A stretch of DNA of 64,000 nt. Origin: HGM12587 sp964602445 (GTDB taxonomy: Bacteria > Bacillota > Clostridia > Lachnospirales > Lachnospiraceae). A program made the translations under genes and the position numbers. The stretch lies in NCBI GenBank assembly GCA_964602445.1, contig CAZRQV010000004.1, forward strand, positions 1 through 64,000, written 5' to 3'. The notes below the pieces were generated by a model that made no database searches, had not been told where the DNA came from, and saw nothing but the letters and a program-made list of their open reading frames with translations. Shown piece after piece: positions 27,604 through 35,966 of the stretch (its first letter is position 1; the number at the start of each line of letters is the position of its first letter).

Positions 27604-27866
27604 CCTGCTTTTCCTACTGCTTCAAAAACATCTTTGATTGCATCATTAACACTTTCTACCGGAACTCTTCCATCTTCCGTTCTAAGATGATCATATAAAG
27701 CTTTTTTCTGCTTTTCTCCGAATACGATTTTACATACTCGTGACATGGCCAACAGATCACTATCTGACATGTCTGACAAAGCTTCTAAAAGTTCCATATT
27801 GTCGCCAATATTTTTGTTAACTTCAAAGCAAAATCCACTTCTTGTAATCCCTGTTACTATACTCAT
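27591..27866 (-). CDS. Tail assembly chaperone (gpG-like)
   Basis: 91 residues, starting at an ATG after AAGGAGAAAAAT. The composition (acidic, ending VGKAGKNS at the slippery sequence) and place between major tail protein and tape measure identify the gpG-type chaperone. A minority of ribosomes should shift at 27597-27603 to make the longer gpGT. Confidence 0.88.
   Translation of the reverse strand: MSIVTGITRSGFCFEVNKNIGDNMELLEALSDMSDSDLLAMSRVCKIVFGEKQKKALYDHLRTEDGRVPVESVNDAIKDVFEAVGKAGKNS
27597..27603 (-). promoter_or_regulatory. -1 ribosomal frameshift site A-AAA-AAC
   Basis: On the coding strand AAAAAAC is in the correct phase (A AAA AAC), two codons before the gpG stop. This is a canonical X-XXY-YYZ heptamer at the point where the gpT frame opens. 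Confidence 0.85.
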
Positions 27867-27876
27867 ATTTTTCTCC

Positions 27877-28437
27877 TTAATCCGTCGAAGCTGCAACAAT
27901 GTATTCATAGTGAGTCTGACCATCACTGTCTGCAACCGCTGAAATCGTAGTCTCATACCCGACTGCCTGTCCGTCTTTATATGTAACATCACCTACTGAT
28001 ATTACTTTTCCTCGTGGAATCACGACCCTCTTCAAAGCATTTCCTTTCAAGATCATATCAACAACCCAGATACATTCTTCCTGTTCTTCGTTATTGGCTT
28101 TAATCGTAATTCCTGATGTCAGATCTCCTGTTACATTTTTGTCACCGTATACTGTTTTTAAAACTTCTGTATTCATGGCTTCAATCAACTTCATTTTAAA
28201 AGTATCTGTTTTTTCGGTCTGTGAATCCAATACTACTTCTCCGCCCCACGCCTTAACCTTTTCTGTTGTTGCAGAATTGCTATTTGTTACACCGTCTTCA
28301 CTTACATAGCCAAGACTTTTGAACGCAGCATTCAAATTCTCAGAAGCATTCTTCGGAATATCAGTTCCTAACGGTGCTCTCCAAACAGCTCCACCTTTTT
28401 TAGGCTTGCTTGCAGTTACATTTTTCACATCACTCAC
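27877..28437 (-). CDS. Major tail protein
   Basis: 186 residues with a GTG start at 28437 after AGGAGGATTTTAAA; an upstream ATG in the same frame lacks a site. The protein is beta-rich with GAVWRAPLGTDIPKNASENL and VVIPRGKVISVGDVTY, resembling siphovirus tail tube proteins. The position between tail terminator and chaperone is diagnostic. Confidence 0.88.
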   Translation of the reverse strand: MSDVKNVTASKPKKGGAVWRAPLGTDIPKNASENLNAAFKSLGYVSEDGVTNSNSATTEKVKAWGGEVVLDSQTEKTDTFKMKLIEAMNTEVLKTVYGDKNVTGDLTSGITIKANNEEQEECIWVVDMILKGNALKRVVIPRGKVISVGDVTYKDGQAVGYETTISAVADSDGQTHYEYIVAASTD

Positions 28438-28459
28438 TTTAAAATCCTCCTGTTTCGTT

Positions 28460-28798
28460 TTAATAATGGATGATATCAAACACTGCTTGATATCTATATC
28501 TTTTCATGCTTAAATCCGTAAAATCATAGTCACTGTTCAATGATACTTTTGAGATTTCCGGAAGATCCGTAATTTCATCCATACATGTGATTACTTTCTC
28601 ATTTAATTCCGCTGCTGAATACAAACTCTGTGCATAAGACTGTACGACAATCATTGCAGAACGAATCATATCATTTTTCGAACTCCCGGTTTTTTCCACA
28701 AGTAAAAACGTATCCGGCAGGTTTTTCGGTTTCTCTGCATATACACCTACTTGAAGTTTCTCTTTTAAGTATCGTATCACTGTTTCTTCAATGATCAT
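28460..28798 (-). CDS. Tail terminator / minor tail protein
   Basis: 112 residues. N-terminal VIRYLKEKLQVGVYAEKPKN and TFLLVEKTGSSKND resemble gpU-like tail terminator proteins that cap the tube. It overlaps the preceding tail-completion gene by 4 bases. Confidence 0.75.
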   Translation of the reverse strand: MIIEETVIRYLKEKLQVGVYAEKPKNLPDTFLLVEKTGSSKNDMIRSAMIVVQSYAQSLYSAAELNEKVITCMDEITDLPEISKVSLNSDYDFTDLSMKRYRYQAVFDIIHY

Positions 28799-29034
28799 CC
28801 ACCCACCGCCTTTAATATCGTATTATTTCTGGAATTATCAATTCTCGCCAGCATGGAATCTGCATATACTGTAGCTTTAATACGGTCTGTCCCCATAAAA
28901 GCACCCTTTTCATAACCACTTCCGCATTTTGCCTGAATTTTGGCAGCTTCTTCCTGACAGATTGCACTCATTTCCTCAGAACATAAAAGGCTCTTTACAC
29001 CTTCTTTGTTTAATTTTATTTTAATCTCACCCAT
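28795..29034 (-). CDS. HK97 gp10-like tail completion protein
   Basis: 79 residues, basic, with GYEKGAFMGTDRIKATVYAD, which resembles the short gp10-like tail-completion proteins. The assignment rests mainly on position between head closure and tail terminator. Confidence 0.6.
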   Translation of the reverse strand: MGEIKIKLNKEGVKSLLCSEEMSAICQEEAAKIQAKCGSGYEKGAFMGTDRIKATVYADSMLARIDNSRNNTILKAVGG

Positions 29035-29365
29035 ATCGCCTCACTGATATCTTTCTATTCCAACCAAGAGGGATCAAATTTTCAATCCCACCAATCGGAA
29101 ATCCTATCGTTTCCCAGATTTCTCCAAAAAATTCTACTTTTGCATTTTCCCAGCAATGTTCATCGCCTTTAGGAATCGCTAAAGTATAGGTTGCTTTTTT
29201 CCCAGACAGATTTGTCTGATCAATCACTTCTTCACTGCTTACCGGTGCCACAAGAACATTTTCTACAACTACGGGGATTTCTTCATAGTTATCATGATTA
29301 AAACCATCTTTTTCTAACTTTTTCTTTTCATATAATGTGACTGCGATCCCTTTAATCATTGCCAT
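29027..29365 (-). CDS. Head closure (minor capsid) protein
   Basis: 112 residues. VTLYEKKKLEKDGFNHDNYE to ENVLVAPVSSEEV and KKATYTLAIPKGDEHCWENA fit the small beta-barrel head-closure proteins. Overlaps both neighbours by a few bases. Confidence 0.75.
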   Translation of the reverse strand: MAMIKGIAVTLYEKKKLEKDGFNHDNYEEIPVVVENVLVAPVSSEEVIDQTNLSGKKATYTLAIPKGDEHCWENAKVEFFGEIWETIGFPIGGIENLIPLGWNRKISVRRYG

Positions 29366-29747
29366 AAATATCTATGCTCCCATATCTCTGTCTTTTAAGT
29401 CCCAGTCTGGCAAGTTCTGATTTTTTTATAAATAACCCTCCACCTGGAACAAGAAATGTCCCAGACACAGAATAGCCTAATGCTGATTCTGACATCTGAG
29501 ACATTGGTTCCTGATCAGTCGAGGTCATCAGTGTTCTTGCAACTACATCTACTGTCACAGATTTCGCTACATTGGCAAACCACGGCTTTTTCTGCAGCAT
29601 CTGATCCAGATTTTTTCCCACCTTGTCAGCTTCCATCCGTAAGCTATCACAGACCACCGGTAAAAGTTTCTCAGCTCTCTCTGTTTCCTGCGGTGTCAAT
29701 TCTCTCCACAATTCGATCACATCACTGATTGTTGCAAAATCACTCAT
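29352..29747 (-). CDS. Head-tail adaptor (Gp15/Gp19-like)
   Basis: 131 residues. The helical start SDFATISDVIELWRELTPQE to AEKLLPVVCDSLRMEADK and the C-terminal LGLKRQRYGSIDIYG are typical of head-tail connector proteins that bind beneath the portal. Confidence 0.8.
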   Translation of the reverse strand: MSDFATISDVIELWRELTPQETERAEKLLPVVCDSLRMEADKVGKNLDQMLQKKPWFANVAKSVTVDVVARTLMTSTDQEPMSQMSESALGYSVSGTFLVPGGGLFIKKSELARLGLKRQRYGSIDIYGND

Positions 29748-29755
29748 TTTTTCAC

Positions 29756-29968
29756 CTACTTTTTAGCGTTTTTCTTTGCACTTGTCTTTTTTGCAGCAGA
29801 CGGTTTTTCCTGTACTGAATCATTCATTTCTTCTTCAGCATCCTGTACCTCGAGAATTTGCTCTTCTTCAGATTCGTTTAATACCGGAGCAACTTTTTCC
29901 CAGTCTGCTCCAGCAATTTCCCCAAAAGTATCGATCACAGCACCTGTTTTCTTGTTTTTGTATCTCAT
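29756..29968 (-). CDS. Small acidic/basic protein next to the capsid gene
   Basis: 70 residues, with an N-terminal MRYKNKKTGAVIDTFGEI motif common to small proteins downstream of capsid genes, an acidic middle (NESEEEQILEVQDAEEE) and a Lys/Ala-rich tail (KTSAKKNAKK). Function unknown; it may be a capsid accessory protein. Its start overlaps the capsid stop by one base. Confidence 0.7.
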   Translation of the reverse strand: MRYKNKKTGAVIDTFGEIAGADWEKVAPVLNESEEEQILEVQDAEEEMNDSVQEKPSAAKKTSAKKNAKK

Positions 29969-30846
29969 TAAGATGCTTCCTCCACTCTTGCAAAAGAAGC
30001 TGGATCAAGAATCCCCCAACCAAGATATACTTCTGCACGAATATATACCTGATTGTATCCTTTCAGATCTTTGCCGGAATTGTCCGGATCTCCGTATTTA
30101 ATGATCTCCAACGGAATCTCTTTGGAATATCCCCATTTGAATGCATTAGAAAAATCTCCAACAATCGCATGATCCTTTCCTTTATCCGATACAGTTCTGT
30201 TAACATCAACCTTCATTCCGCCAAGGCTTCCCGGATTTGCACCAAATTTAAACTCTGGATACTGTGATACCCCATTTGCTTTTACTTTTGCCATTGCTGA
30301 TCCAAATTCAGTGGAAAGTGCCATTCCTGAAATATCGCCATCTGAAGCATGAACAAGTGCTACGGCATCTTCCAGATTTTCATCCGGTGTATCGGCTACA
30401 TAAGTTACTTTTTGTGTTACCTTTGAATCAAAATGGTTTGTTCCTACCACTGTTGATGACGTTCCTGTTCTTGGATTCACTCCATGAAATGCTGCTAAAT
30501 CAAATCCTCTTGCAACCTTTGCCGCAAATCCGTCATTGAAGGCTTCTAAAATATCCAGCTTTTCTTCTTCTGTTGCATACAGGAACTCATCTGAAATACG
30601 TGCTCCATATTCAAATTTGATTGGTACGATCGTCACAGGTTCTACTGTAATACCACCTTCTGATTTTTTTCCATTTTCTGCCACGATATCAATTTCTTTA
30701 TCCATCGTGAACGTAAATTCTTTCTGCCCGTTAAACGGAATCGGTTTCTGTTTTGATAAAATCGCCAACGACGATTTTCCTTTCACTTTGTTCATTAAAT
30801 CTGTGACCAGCTTCGGGTCAAATAAATTGTCTCTTGATATTGCCAT
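29968..30846 (-). CDS. Major capsid protein, HK97 fold
   Basis: 292 residues with no N-terminal delta domain; a separate scaffold gene precedes it. GQKEFTFTMDKEIDIVAENG, GARISDEFLYATEEEKLD and the C-terminal YNQVYIRAEVYLGWGILDP are typical of phage major capsid proteins with the HK97 fold. The start follows AAAGGAG. Confidence 0.92.
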   Translation of the reverse strand: MAISRDNLFDPKLVTDLMNKVKGKSSLAILSKQKPIPFNGQKEFTFTMDKEIDIVAENGKKSEGGITVEPVTIVPIKFEYGARISDEFLYATEEEKLDILEAFNDGFAAKVARGFDLAAFHGVNPRTGTSSTVVGTNHFDSKVTQKVTYVADTPDENLEDAVALVHASDGDISGMALSTEFGSAMAKVKANGVSQYPEFKFGANPGSLGGMKVDVNRTVSDKGKDHAIVGDFSNAFKWGYSKEIPLEIIKYGDPDNSGKDLKGYNQVYIRAEVYLGWGILDPASFARVEEAS

Positions 30847-30851
30847 AATAA

Positions 30852-31316
30852 TTATTCTCCTTTCAGTCCATTGAGGGTTCTTCTCAAAGCTTCTCTGGTA
30901 CCACTAGCTTGCCCATCAAATTCCGGATTTCCAAACGGCTGTAGTGGCTGCTGCTGACCAATCAATTTCACTAAACTTTCTGCATCTTTGCGGATATCTT
31001 CTTCTGTTTCACCAGATAATCTTGCTGCCATTTCATAAGGCAATCCTTTTTCATGGGCAATCCGTGTTTTTACCGAGGACGACTCGTACCCTTTGATCTT
31101 TGCATCTTTCTTCGCTGCTTCTTCTGGTGAAAGATAACCCTCATACTTTTTCTTTTCATCTTCCGGTGAAAGATAACCCTCATATTTTTTTGCCGCATCT
31201 TCCGGCGAAAGATAACCTTCAAATTCTTTTTTAACGGTTTCTCTTTCTCTTTTGAGACGATCTCCAAGAATTGCATCCAACTGCTCCTGTGTCTCAATCA
31301 CTTTAAAATCTGACAT
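30852..31316 (-). CDS. Scaffolding protein with tandem repeats
   Basis: 154 residues in the DUF4355-like scaffold family. The start is the ATG at 31316 (AAAGGAGACATAACA upstream). The helical middle contains three tandem 13-residue units (EGYLSPEDAAKKY and variants). The C-terminus (GEIRDAES-like: EEDIRKDAESLVKLIG, then REALRRTLNGLKGE) is the expected capsid-binding helix. It lies immediately before the capsid gene. Confidence 0.85.
   Translation of the reverse strand: MSDFKVIETQEQLDAILGDRLKRERETVKKEFEGYLSPEDAAKKYEGYLSPEDEKKKYEGYLSPEEAAKKDAKIKGYESSSVKTRIAHEKGLPYEMAARLSGETEEDIRKDAESLVKLIGQQQPLQPFGNPEFDGQASGTREALRRTLNGLKGE
31112..31225. repeat. Three 39-bp in-frame tandem repeats in the scaffold gene
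   Basis: The motif GGTGAAAGATAACC recurs at 31126, 31165 and (as GGCGAAAGATAACC) 31204, a strict 39-bp period. It encodes the 13-residue EGYLSPE repeat. Confidence 0.9.
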
Positions 31317-31365
31317 TGTTATGTCTCCTTTCCCCACTTCACCCGGTGGTATCGGTAATTTTGTA

Positions 31366-31393
31366 TTAAAAAAGCAACTCTTATAGAGCTGCT
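31366..31393 (-). terminator. Terminator directly after terL
   Basis: AGCAGCTCT pairs with AGAGTTGCT (one G-U) around a 3-base loop and is followed by six T residues on the minus strand. It starts at the base after the terL stop codon and precedes the scaffold gene. Confidence 0.75.
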
Positions 31394-32788
31394 CTAACAC
31401 CTTACTTTCTGTTTTCTTCTTTCTTTTGCTGTTGCACATGCCCAATGTGCCAAAATCACACTGTCTAAAAGTGCAATTTCTATATCTTCTTTTAATGATT
31501 TATAACCAAAACCTCCGCCCGTTCCAATCAAACGTTTTTCACAGTTGCTTGCACTTTGCTCAAGCGAAGGTTGTCCGGCATGACTGATTGTCTGCTGGTC
31601 AATCCCCTGCTTAAACATTGCATTTGCAATCACTACTTCCTTCACTGTTGGAAGTACAGGAGTATTTAATTTATAATTCTTCATATCATCTGCTAAAATA
31701 TTTTGTGCTCCAGCACCGTCTATAATTACTTTGCTTACATCTGCCTCTTTCAGAAAACGTATAATCCATCCATTACCGGTTCTGACCGACTGACAATCAA
31801 TCGTTTCAACAAATATTTTTCCATCTGCTGTTTTAACCGCAATGGACATCGCAACATTTGCACCATTTTGACCATATTTAATTCCAACGAATAACTTACC
31901 TTTTAATTTTGGCAGCACTTCCACTTTCATTTCATTCCACTCCGATTTACTGATTTCAGATTTTAGATTATATCTGATCCAAAGCCCCAAACGCTGAATG
32001 TTAAAATCTACAATATCTGTACCAATTTCATCTGCTACTGAACGCTCTGTGAATACAGTTCCCAGCGAAGGATTCGTTTGATACCAAAGTTTTTTATCGT
32101 TTGGATCCGACTGAAACTCTACGGACCATTCTGCCCAGCCTGAATTTTGTTTTAGCCCTGCAAGTGTGTCTGCTCTGAATTTCGTGAAAACAGTACCAGA
32201 GCTAACCGGTGTTGGCGGTGTTCCGCAAAATAAAGTCTGTGGATTTTTTGAATCGGTAACTACATACTTCAAAGCACTTTCCTGATCATCCTGATATTCC
32301 TGTGCTTCGTCAATAATTAAAAGATCAAATCCTTCACCAAGTCCACCTTTGGATGTTCTGGTTCTAAATTCAATCTTGCCGCCACCTTCTACTTCAATAT
32401 GTTCCTTACCAAACGCCCTATACGAAGAAACGACCTCTATCCCTGCCTTTTCAAGCAATTTTAGAAGTCGTTCCCATGCACTATGAGTCGTTGTCGTCCT
32501 GTGGGCCGTATGAAGAATATGTTCTCCATTAACCAGTCCCCACATTTCACGAATTGCTACTATTTCATTTTTACCATTACGTCTGGGGACTGAATACCCG
32601 AAACGTGTATGTATCCATAGTCCATCATCATTAAAAGCCAAGATATCCATTAGAAGAAGTTCCTGCCATTCTTGAGCAGTTTTTCCTGTGGAATTATATA
32701 AATCAATCGCTTCCTGACCTTTGGATTGCAGATAAGGTAGTACTACAGATTGTGTGGGAGTCTGCCGGCCTTTTCTTTGTTCCGTCAT
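31394..32788 (-). CDS. Terminase large subunit
   Basis: 464 residues. The N-terminal ATPase has a Walker A variant in FGYSVPRRNGKNEIVA and Walker B in FDLLIIDEAQEY; the coupling motif is LFCGTPPTP. The C-terminal nuclease half contains acidic strands (VIIDGAGAQNILAD, EIALLDSVILAHW). It packages phage DNA into the procapsid. The start is after AGGAGCATTGT. It is placed after portal, MuF and the 76-aa gene rather than before the portal, which is unusual. No small terminase gene was recognised. Confidence 0.92.
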   Translation of the reverse strand: MTEQRKGRQTPTQSVVLPYLQSKGQEAIDLYNSTGKTAQEWQELLLMDILAFNDDGLWIHTRFGYSVPRRNGKNEIVAIREMWGLVNGEHILHTAHRTTTTHSAWERLLKLLEKAGIEVVSSYRAFGKEHIEVEGGGKIEFRTRTSKGGLGEGFDLLIIDEAQEYQDDQESALKYVVTDSKNPQTLFCGTPPTPVSSGTVFTKFRADTLAGLKQNSGWAEWSVEFQSDPNDKKLWYQTNPSLGTVFTERSVADEIGTDIVDFNIQRLGLWIRYNLKSEISKSEWNEMKVEVLPKLKGKLFVGIKYGQNGANVAMSIAVKTADGKIFVETIDCQSVRTGNGWIIRFLKEADVSKVIIDGAGAQNILADDMKNYKLNTPVLPTVKEVVIANAMFKQGIDQQTISHAGQPSLEQSASNCEKRLIGTGGGFGYKSLKEDIEIALLDSVILAHWACATAKERRKQKVRC

Positions 32789-32839
32789 ACAATGCTCCTA
32801 CTAACGTAATAATATCGCTGATCGTAAAAATCAACGGTA

Positions 32840-33070
32840 TTACATCCCTATATTTTTTATCTTATCCGCTATTTCTTCTAATGAAAATCCATCAAAAAAA
32901 CAAGTACTCATGACCTCATTGATATCCGTGGCAGTCATCATTTCCTCTCCACACCACATTTCAAACTCTGTAACGCTCAGTGGATCCACCCCACATTCTT
33001 TTCCATTCCATTCAAAGGTCAAATGAGAACATAAACTTTCAATATGTTTCTTAATCTCATCTTTGCTCAT
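32840..33070 (-). CDS. Candidate immunity protein, 76 aa
   Basis: A small acidic protein (FEWNGKECGVDPLSVTEFEM, then TDINEVMSTCFFDGFSLEEI). Its ATG overlaps the stop of the MuF-toxin gene by 4 bases, so the two are coupled. It is not a recognised structural protein, and the gene sits where polymorphic-toxin systems carry their cognate immunity gene. The function is inferred from context and from recall that similar small proteins follow such toxins. Confidence 0.55.
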   Translation of the reverse strand: MSKDEIKKHIESLCSHLTFEWNGKECGVDPLSVTEFEMWCGEEMMTATDINEVMSTCFFDGFSLEEIADKIKNIGM

Positions 33071-34194
33071 AATATATCTTTATTTTCCTTCCTTTCGATA
33101 TCAGTCAAATCTCTTACTAGTCTTTCAACAAGCCTTCCATTTTCATCATATACATAATCATGTGCATGTTCTCCATGACTTCCAAACGGATGTTGTTTAG
33201 GCTTTCCATGATCATTATTACTAATCTGCTTAATTTGCAATCCTTTGTTATTGTAATAATTACGATCAATCCCACCTTTTTTATTAACAACTTCAGTTAT
33301 ACTATTCGGCTGTGCTTCTAACGTTGTTTTTTCCACTTTTATTATACCAGAATGATTACCCGATTGCATTGATTGCATTCTCTTTTGAGAAGAAAATTCT
33401 TTTGCTTTCGCAATTCTCTCTTCTTTCTCTTTTTTAGTATCTTTTAGTCCAAGTGTTTTTCTGGATTCTTTCTTAAGTTCTTCATTTCGCCATTGTTTTG
33501 AATGCACGTTCTGAATTTTTCCATCCCCCGGATTATAGTCAACAATACATCTGCAGTTCTCATGCCTTCTATAGACATCATCCGGAACATTATCCGGATA
33601 TGTATAACTTCCTGCTAAACTTCTGCACCACTTGCAACATTTACTTTCAGATTTTCTGATAATCTTAGGGCATAATCCTGCATTAGAATGAAATTCTGCA
33701 TTCTTTTTAATGGAATCGTCAACAACACTCAACGAAAATGTTTTTACCGGCTCATCCAAAACCCATGCTACATCACCATAATTTTCTGCAGACGAAATTT
33801 TATTCACAAGCCCATCTATGCGATCTTGATTTAATTCCGGAACAATTGGTTTAATTCCAATCCCTGCATTTTTATTTAAGATTTTTTGAATTTTGGAAGT
33901 TACATCTGTGATCAGATTATAATTTTCTTTTAATGTATCTCTCAAAATTCGATCAGCAATGTTATAATACATTTTTCCTTCTGGAAGTATTGATGAGCTC
34001 AAATGTTTTTCAAAACTTTGCGCTAGAATTATCCCTGTATTCTCTGCAAATTCATAAGCATCTTTGTATGTTGCACTGCCACCTTGTATCTTTTTATACA
34101 AATCTCTTATTATTTCACTTGCACCAAAATTTTTCTGAAACTCTTCTCGAATGTTTTCTAAAAGCTCAGGTACAATATCTTCTTTTTCTTCCAT
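33067..34194 (-). CDS. MuF-like capsid protein with C-terminal toxin domain
   Basis: 375 residues. The N-terminal two-thirds is a phage minor-head (MuF/gp7-like) protein: helices, then a Cys/His-rich region KCCKWCRSLAGSYTYP and RRHENCRCIVDYNPG typical of MuF domains. After a basic, Gln/Ser-rich linker (about residues 245-300) comes a compact C-terminal domain, KKGGIDRNYYNNKGLQIKQI to HGKPKQHPFGSHGEHAHDYV and RDLTDIERKENKDIL, which I recognise as a polymorphic-toxin-type (type 50-like) domain, probably a nuclease given its His-rich core. It may be delivered with the DNA from the virion. Start follows AGAGGTATCAC. Confidence 0.75.
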   Translation of the reverse strand: MEEKEDIVPELLENIREEFQKNFGASEIIRDLYKKIQGGSATYKDAYEFAENTGIILAQSFEKHLSSSILPEGKMYYNIADRILRDTLKENYNLITDVTSKIQKILNKNAGIGIKPIVPELNQDRIDGLVNKISSAENYGDVAWVLDEPVKTFSLSVVDDSIKKNAEFHSNAGLCPKIIRKSESKCCKWCRSLAGSYTYPDNVPDDVYRRHENCRCIVDYNPGDGKIQNVHSKQWRNEELKKESRKTLGLKDTKKEKEERIAKAKEFSSQKRMQSMQSGNHSGIIKVEKTTLEAQPNSITEVVNKKGGIDRNYYNNKGLQIKQISNNDHGKPKQHPFGSHGEHAHDYVYDENGRLVERLVRDLTDIERKENKDIL

Positions 34195-34203
34195 GTGATA
34201 CCT

Positions 34204-35439
34204 CTATGCTTTAGAAGCAATCCCCGTAAGATCTCTCAGATTCTTTTCACTCACATATCCTGGTACAGCCTGATTGATCTTAGTTACTCCGTCACCGATC
34301 AATCCCAACATTGCTGCATCCGGCTCGAATACCGGTTCCCATGCTGCTTTTGTCAAATATAATTGCTGTCGATGATAGGAAAAATCGTCTCTTACACATG
34401 CAGCTAAATAGCCTGCATTTAAAAGACCACTTCCAAAAGTTCTTTGAGCTTTTCTTGCAGTTAATCTCAAATTTTCATGTGTTGCTTTTATCGCTTCTGC
34501 ACTGGAAGGATTATCACCAGCAAAACCAAGGTCATCTAAAGTCAATCCTGTTTCTGCTGAAAATAACGATGCAAGTGTACGCAGCTGTTCTGTGTAAGGA
34601 CTCATACTCTGTTGTGAAAACTGCCCTACCACCGGTTTATCTCCATCATCATCTTTATCAATCCTCAATAGACTTGACATCGATGCCTTTGTTTTATCCA
34701 TTTCTTCCGAATCTGAAGACATCCCAAGGATATACTTTTGTGGAAAAGAATAGTATTCAGCTGAGATTTCTAAACGTTTCAACGTCCGAAGTGCTCCCTG
34801 CATGATATCCATGCAGGCACGACTGATTCTAGAACGCCCAAAAGGTCTGATTGCATCCGGACGATATATGATCGGCACCAGCAACGGATAAGGTGCCTTA
34901 TTATTAAACCTTCTGACCAATACTCCATTTGAATAAATATCTACTCTTCCCGGAACCAGATACGCTTCTTCCACAGGCTTTCCATTTTTATCTCCGTTTT
35001 TCCTTTCCAAGACCGCATATCCTTCTGTCAGCATCCCTGTAATCGAATCTATACGTCCTGTTGCATTAGCTCCATCAATCACACGAAGTCTTGGATAGCC
35101 GTCTTTATCTGGTGCAATGTAAATAAAGCTGCAGCTTGCGATCGCCGCTGAAAGAATCGCACTATCAAACAATATATCCGCATTATTCATCTTGAATATT
35201 TCATTTAGATCAAAATTATCATCCTCAAATTCTCGAAAGACTAAACGATCTGCCAAACTGTCTGCAGCCTTACCACACCATCCAAGAACTGAATTAAAGT
35301 TTCTAAAAGGTTCCGGAGTCATATTCCCGAAATCTTTGACATAAGTTTTCATATCGTAGTACTTGTATCGCAAAAGAACCCTTGGTCTTTTCTGTTCTAA
35401 TTTTTTTCTCAAATACTCAATCCCTTTTAAATCTGCCAT
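34204..35439 (-). CDS. Phage portal protein
   Basis: 411 residues of the SPP1 gp6-like portal family. It opens DLKGIEYLRKKLEQKRPRVL; FGRSRISRACMDIMQGALRT and the helical GLTLDDLGFAGDNPSSAEAI are family signatures. It forms the dodecameric DNA entry ring. The ATG at 35439 lies after AAGGAG; a TTG two codons upstream is possible. Confidence 0.94.
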   Translation of the reverse strand: MADLKGIEYLRKKLEQKRPRVLLRYKYYDMKTYVKDFGNMTPEPFRNFNSVLGWCGKAADSLADRLVFREFEDDNFDLNEIFKMNNADILFDSAILSAAIASCSFIYIAPDKDGYPRLRVIDGANATGRIDSITGMLTEGYAVLERKNGDKNGKPVEEAYLVPGRVDIYSNGVLVRRFNNKAPYPLLVPIIYRPDAIRPFGRSRISRACMDIMQGALRTLKRLEISAEYYSFPQKYILGMSSDSEEMDKTKASMSSLLRIDKDDDGDKPVVGQFSQQSMSPYTEQLRTLASLFSAETGLTLDDLGFAGDNPSSAEAIKATHENLRLTARKAQRTFGSGLLNAGYLAACVRDDFSYHRQQLYLTKAAWEPVFEPDAAMLGLIGDGVTKINQAVPGYVSEKNLRDLTGIASKA

Positions 35440-35445
35440 GCTCAA

Positions 35446-35544
35446 AAGGCTCCTTCCTATAGTTTATTTTTTTAGCGTGTGTTTTTTTTCACAGTGACGG
35501 CGTGAACTCCAAACGCACACACGGGGAGGGAGATACCCCCCTGA
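35446..35544. other. Noncoding gap between HNH and portal, candidate cos region
   Basis: The gap holds G/C-runs unusual for this phage (CGGGGAGGGAGATACCCCCC) next to CACACACGG, then a T-rich tract with CACAGTG. In HK97-type phages the packaging site lies beside the HNH and terminase genes. The assignment is inference; it could equally be a leader of the late operon. Confidence 0.3.
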
Positions 35545-35886
35545 TTAACTCCGATACTTTTTCCAATCCATAGATTGTGGAAGTACTCTATTACTTATGG
35601 CATCCGGCACTGCTGAAGCTGTATTGCTATACAATTTATCACTCTTTTGTCTGTTGCAAGTCCAATGTGCCAACTGTAGATTATCCATATCACTTGGATG
35701 TCCACCTTTTGATACCGGAATAATATGATCTATACATGGAGATAATGGGTGTGGATATTTTTGTTTGAAATCCACGAGTTTTCCACAAATTCCACATACT
35801 GTTTGTGTAGCATATATTTTCTTTTTATTCTTTTCAAATGCACCTCGGTGCGTGCCATCACGATCCGGTCTAGCTATTTTTCCCAT
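35545..35886 (-). CDS. HNH endonuclease
   Basis: 113 residues. Two zinc Cys pairs (VCGICGK and the later HWTCNRQKSD) frame the HNH core IDHIIPVSKGGHPSDMDNLQ. HNH proteins beside the packaging genes assist terminase cleavage at cos sites. It opens the morphogenesis region. Confidence 0.93.
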   Translation of the reverse strand: MGKIARPDRDGTHRGAFEKNKKKIYATQTVCGICGKLVDFKQKYPHPLSPCIDHIIPVSKGGHPSDMDNLQLAHWTCNRQKSDKLYSNTASAVPDAISNRVLPQSMDWKKYRS

Positions 35887-35966
35887 TTTTAACCTTTCTC
35901 ATTTTTTACACAACAAAACACCCTGCATTTCTGCAAGGTGCTTCAAATAAAGGATGAAATGAAATC

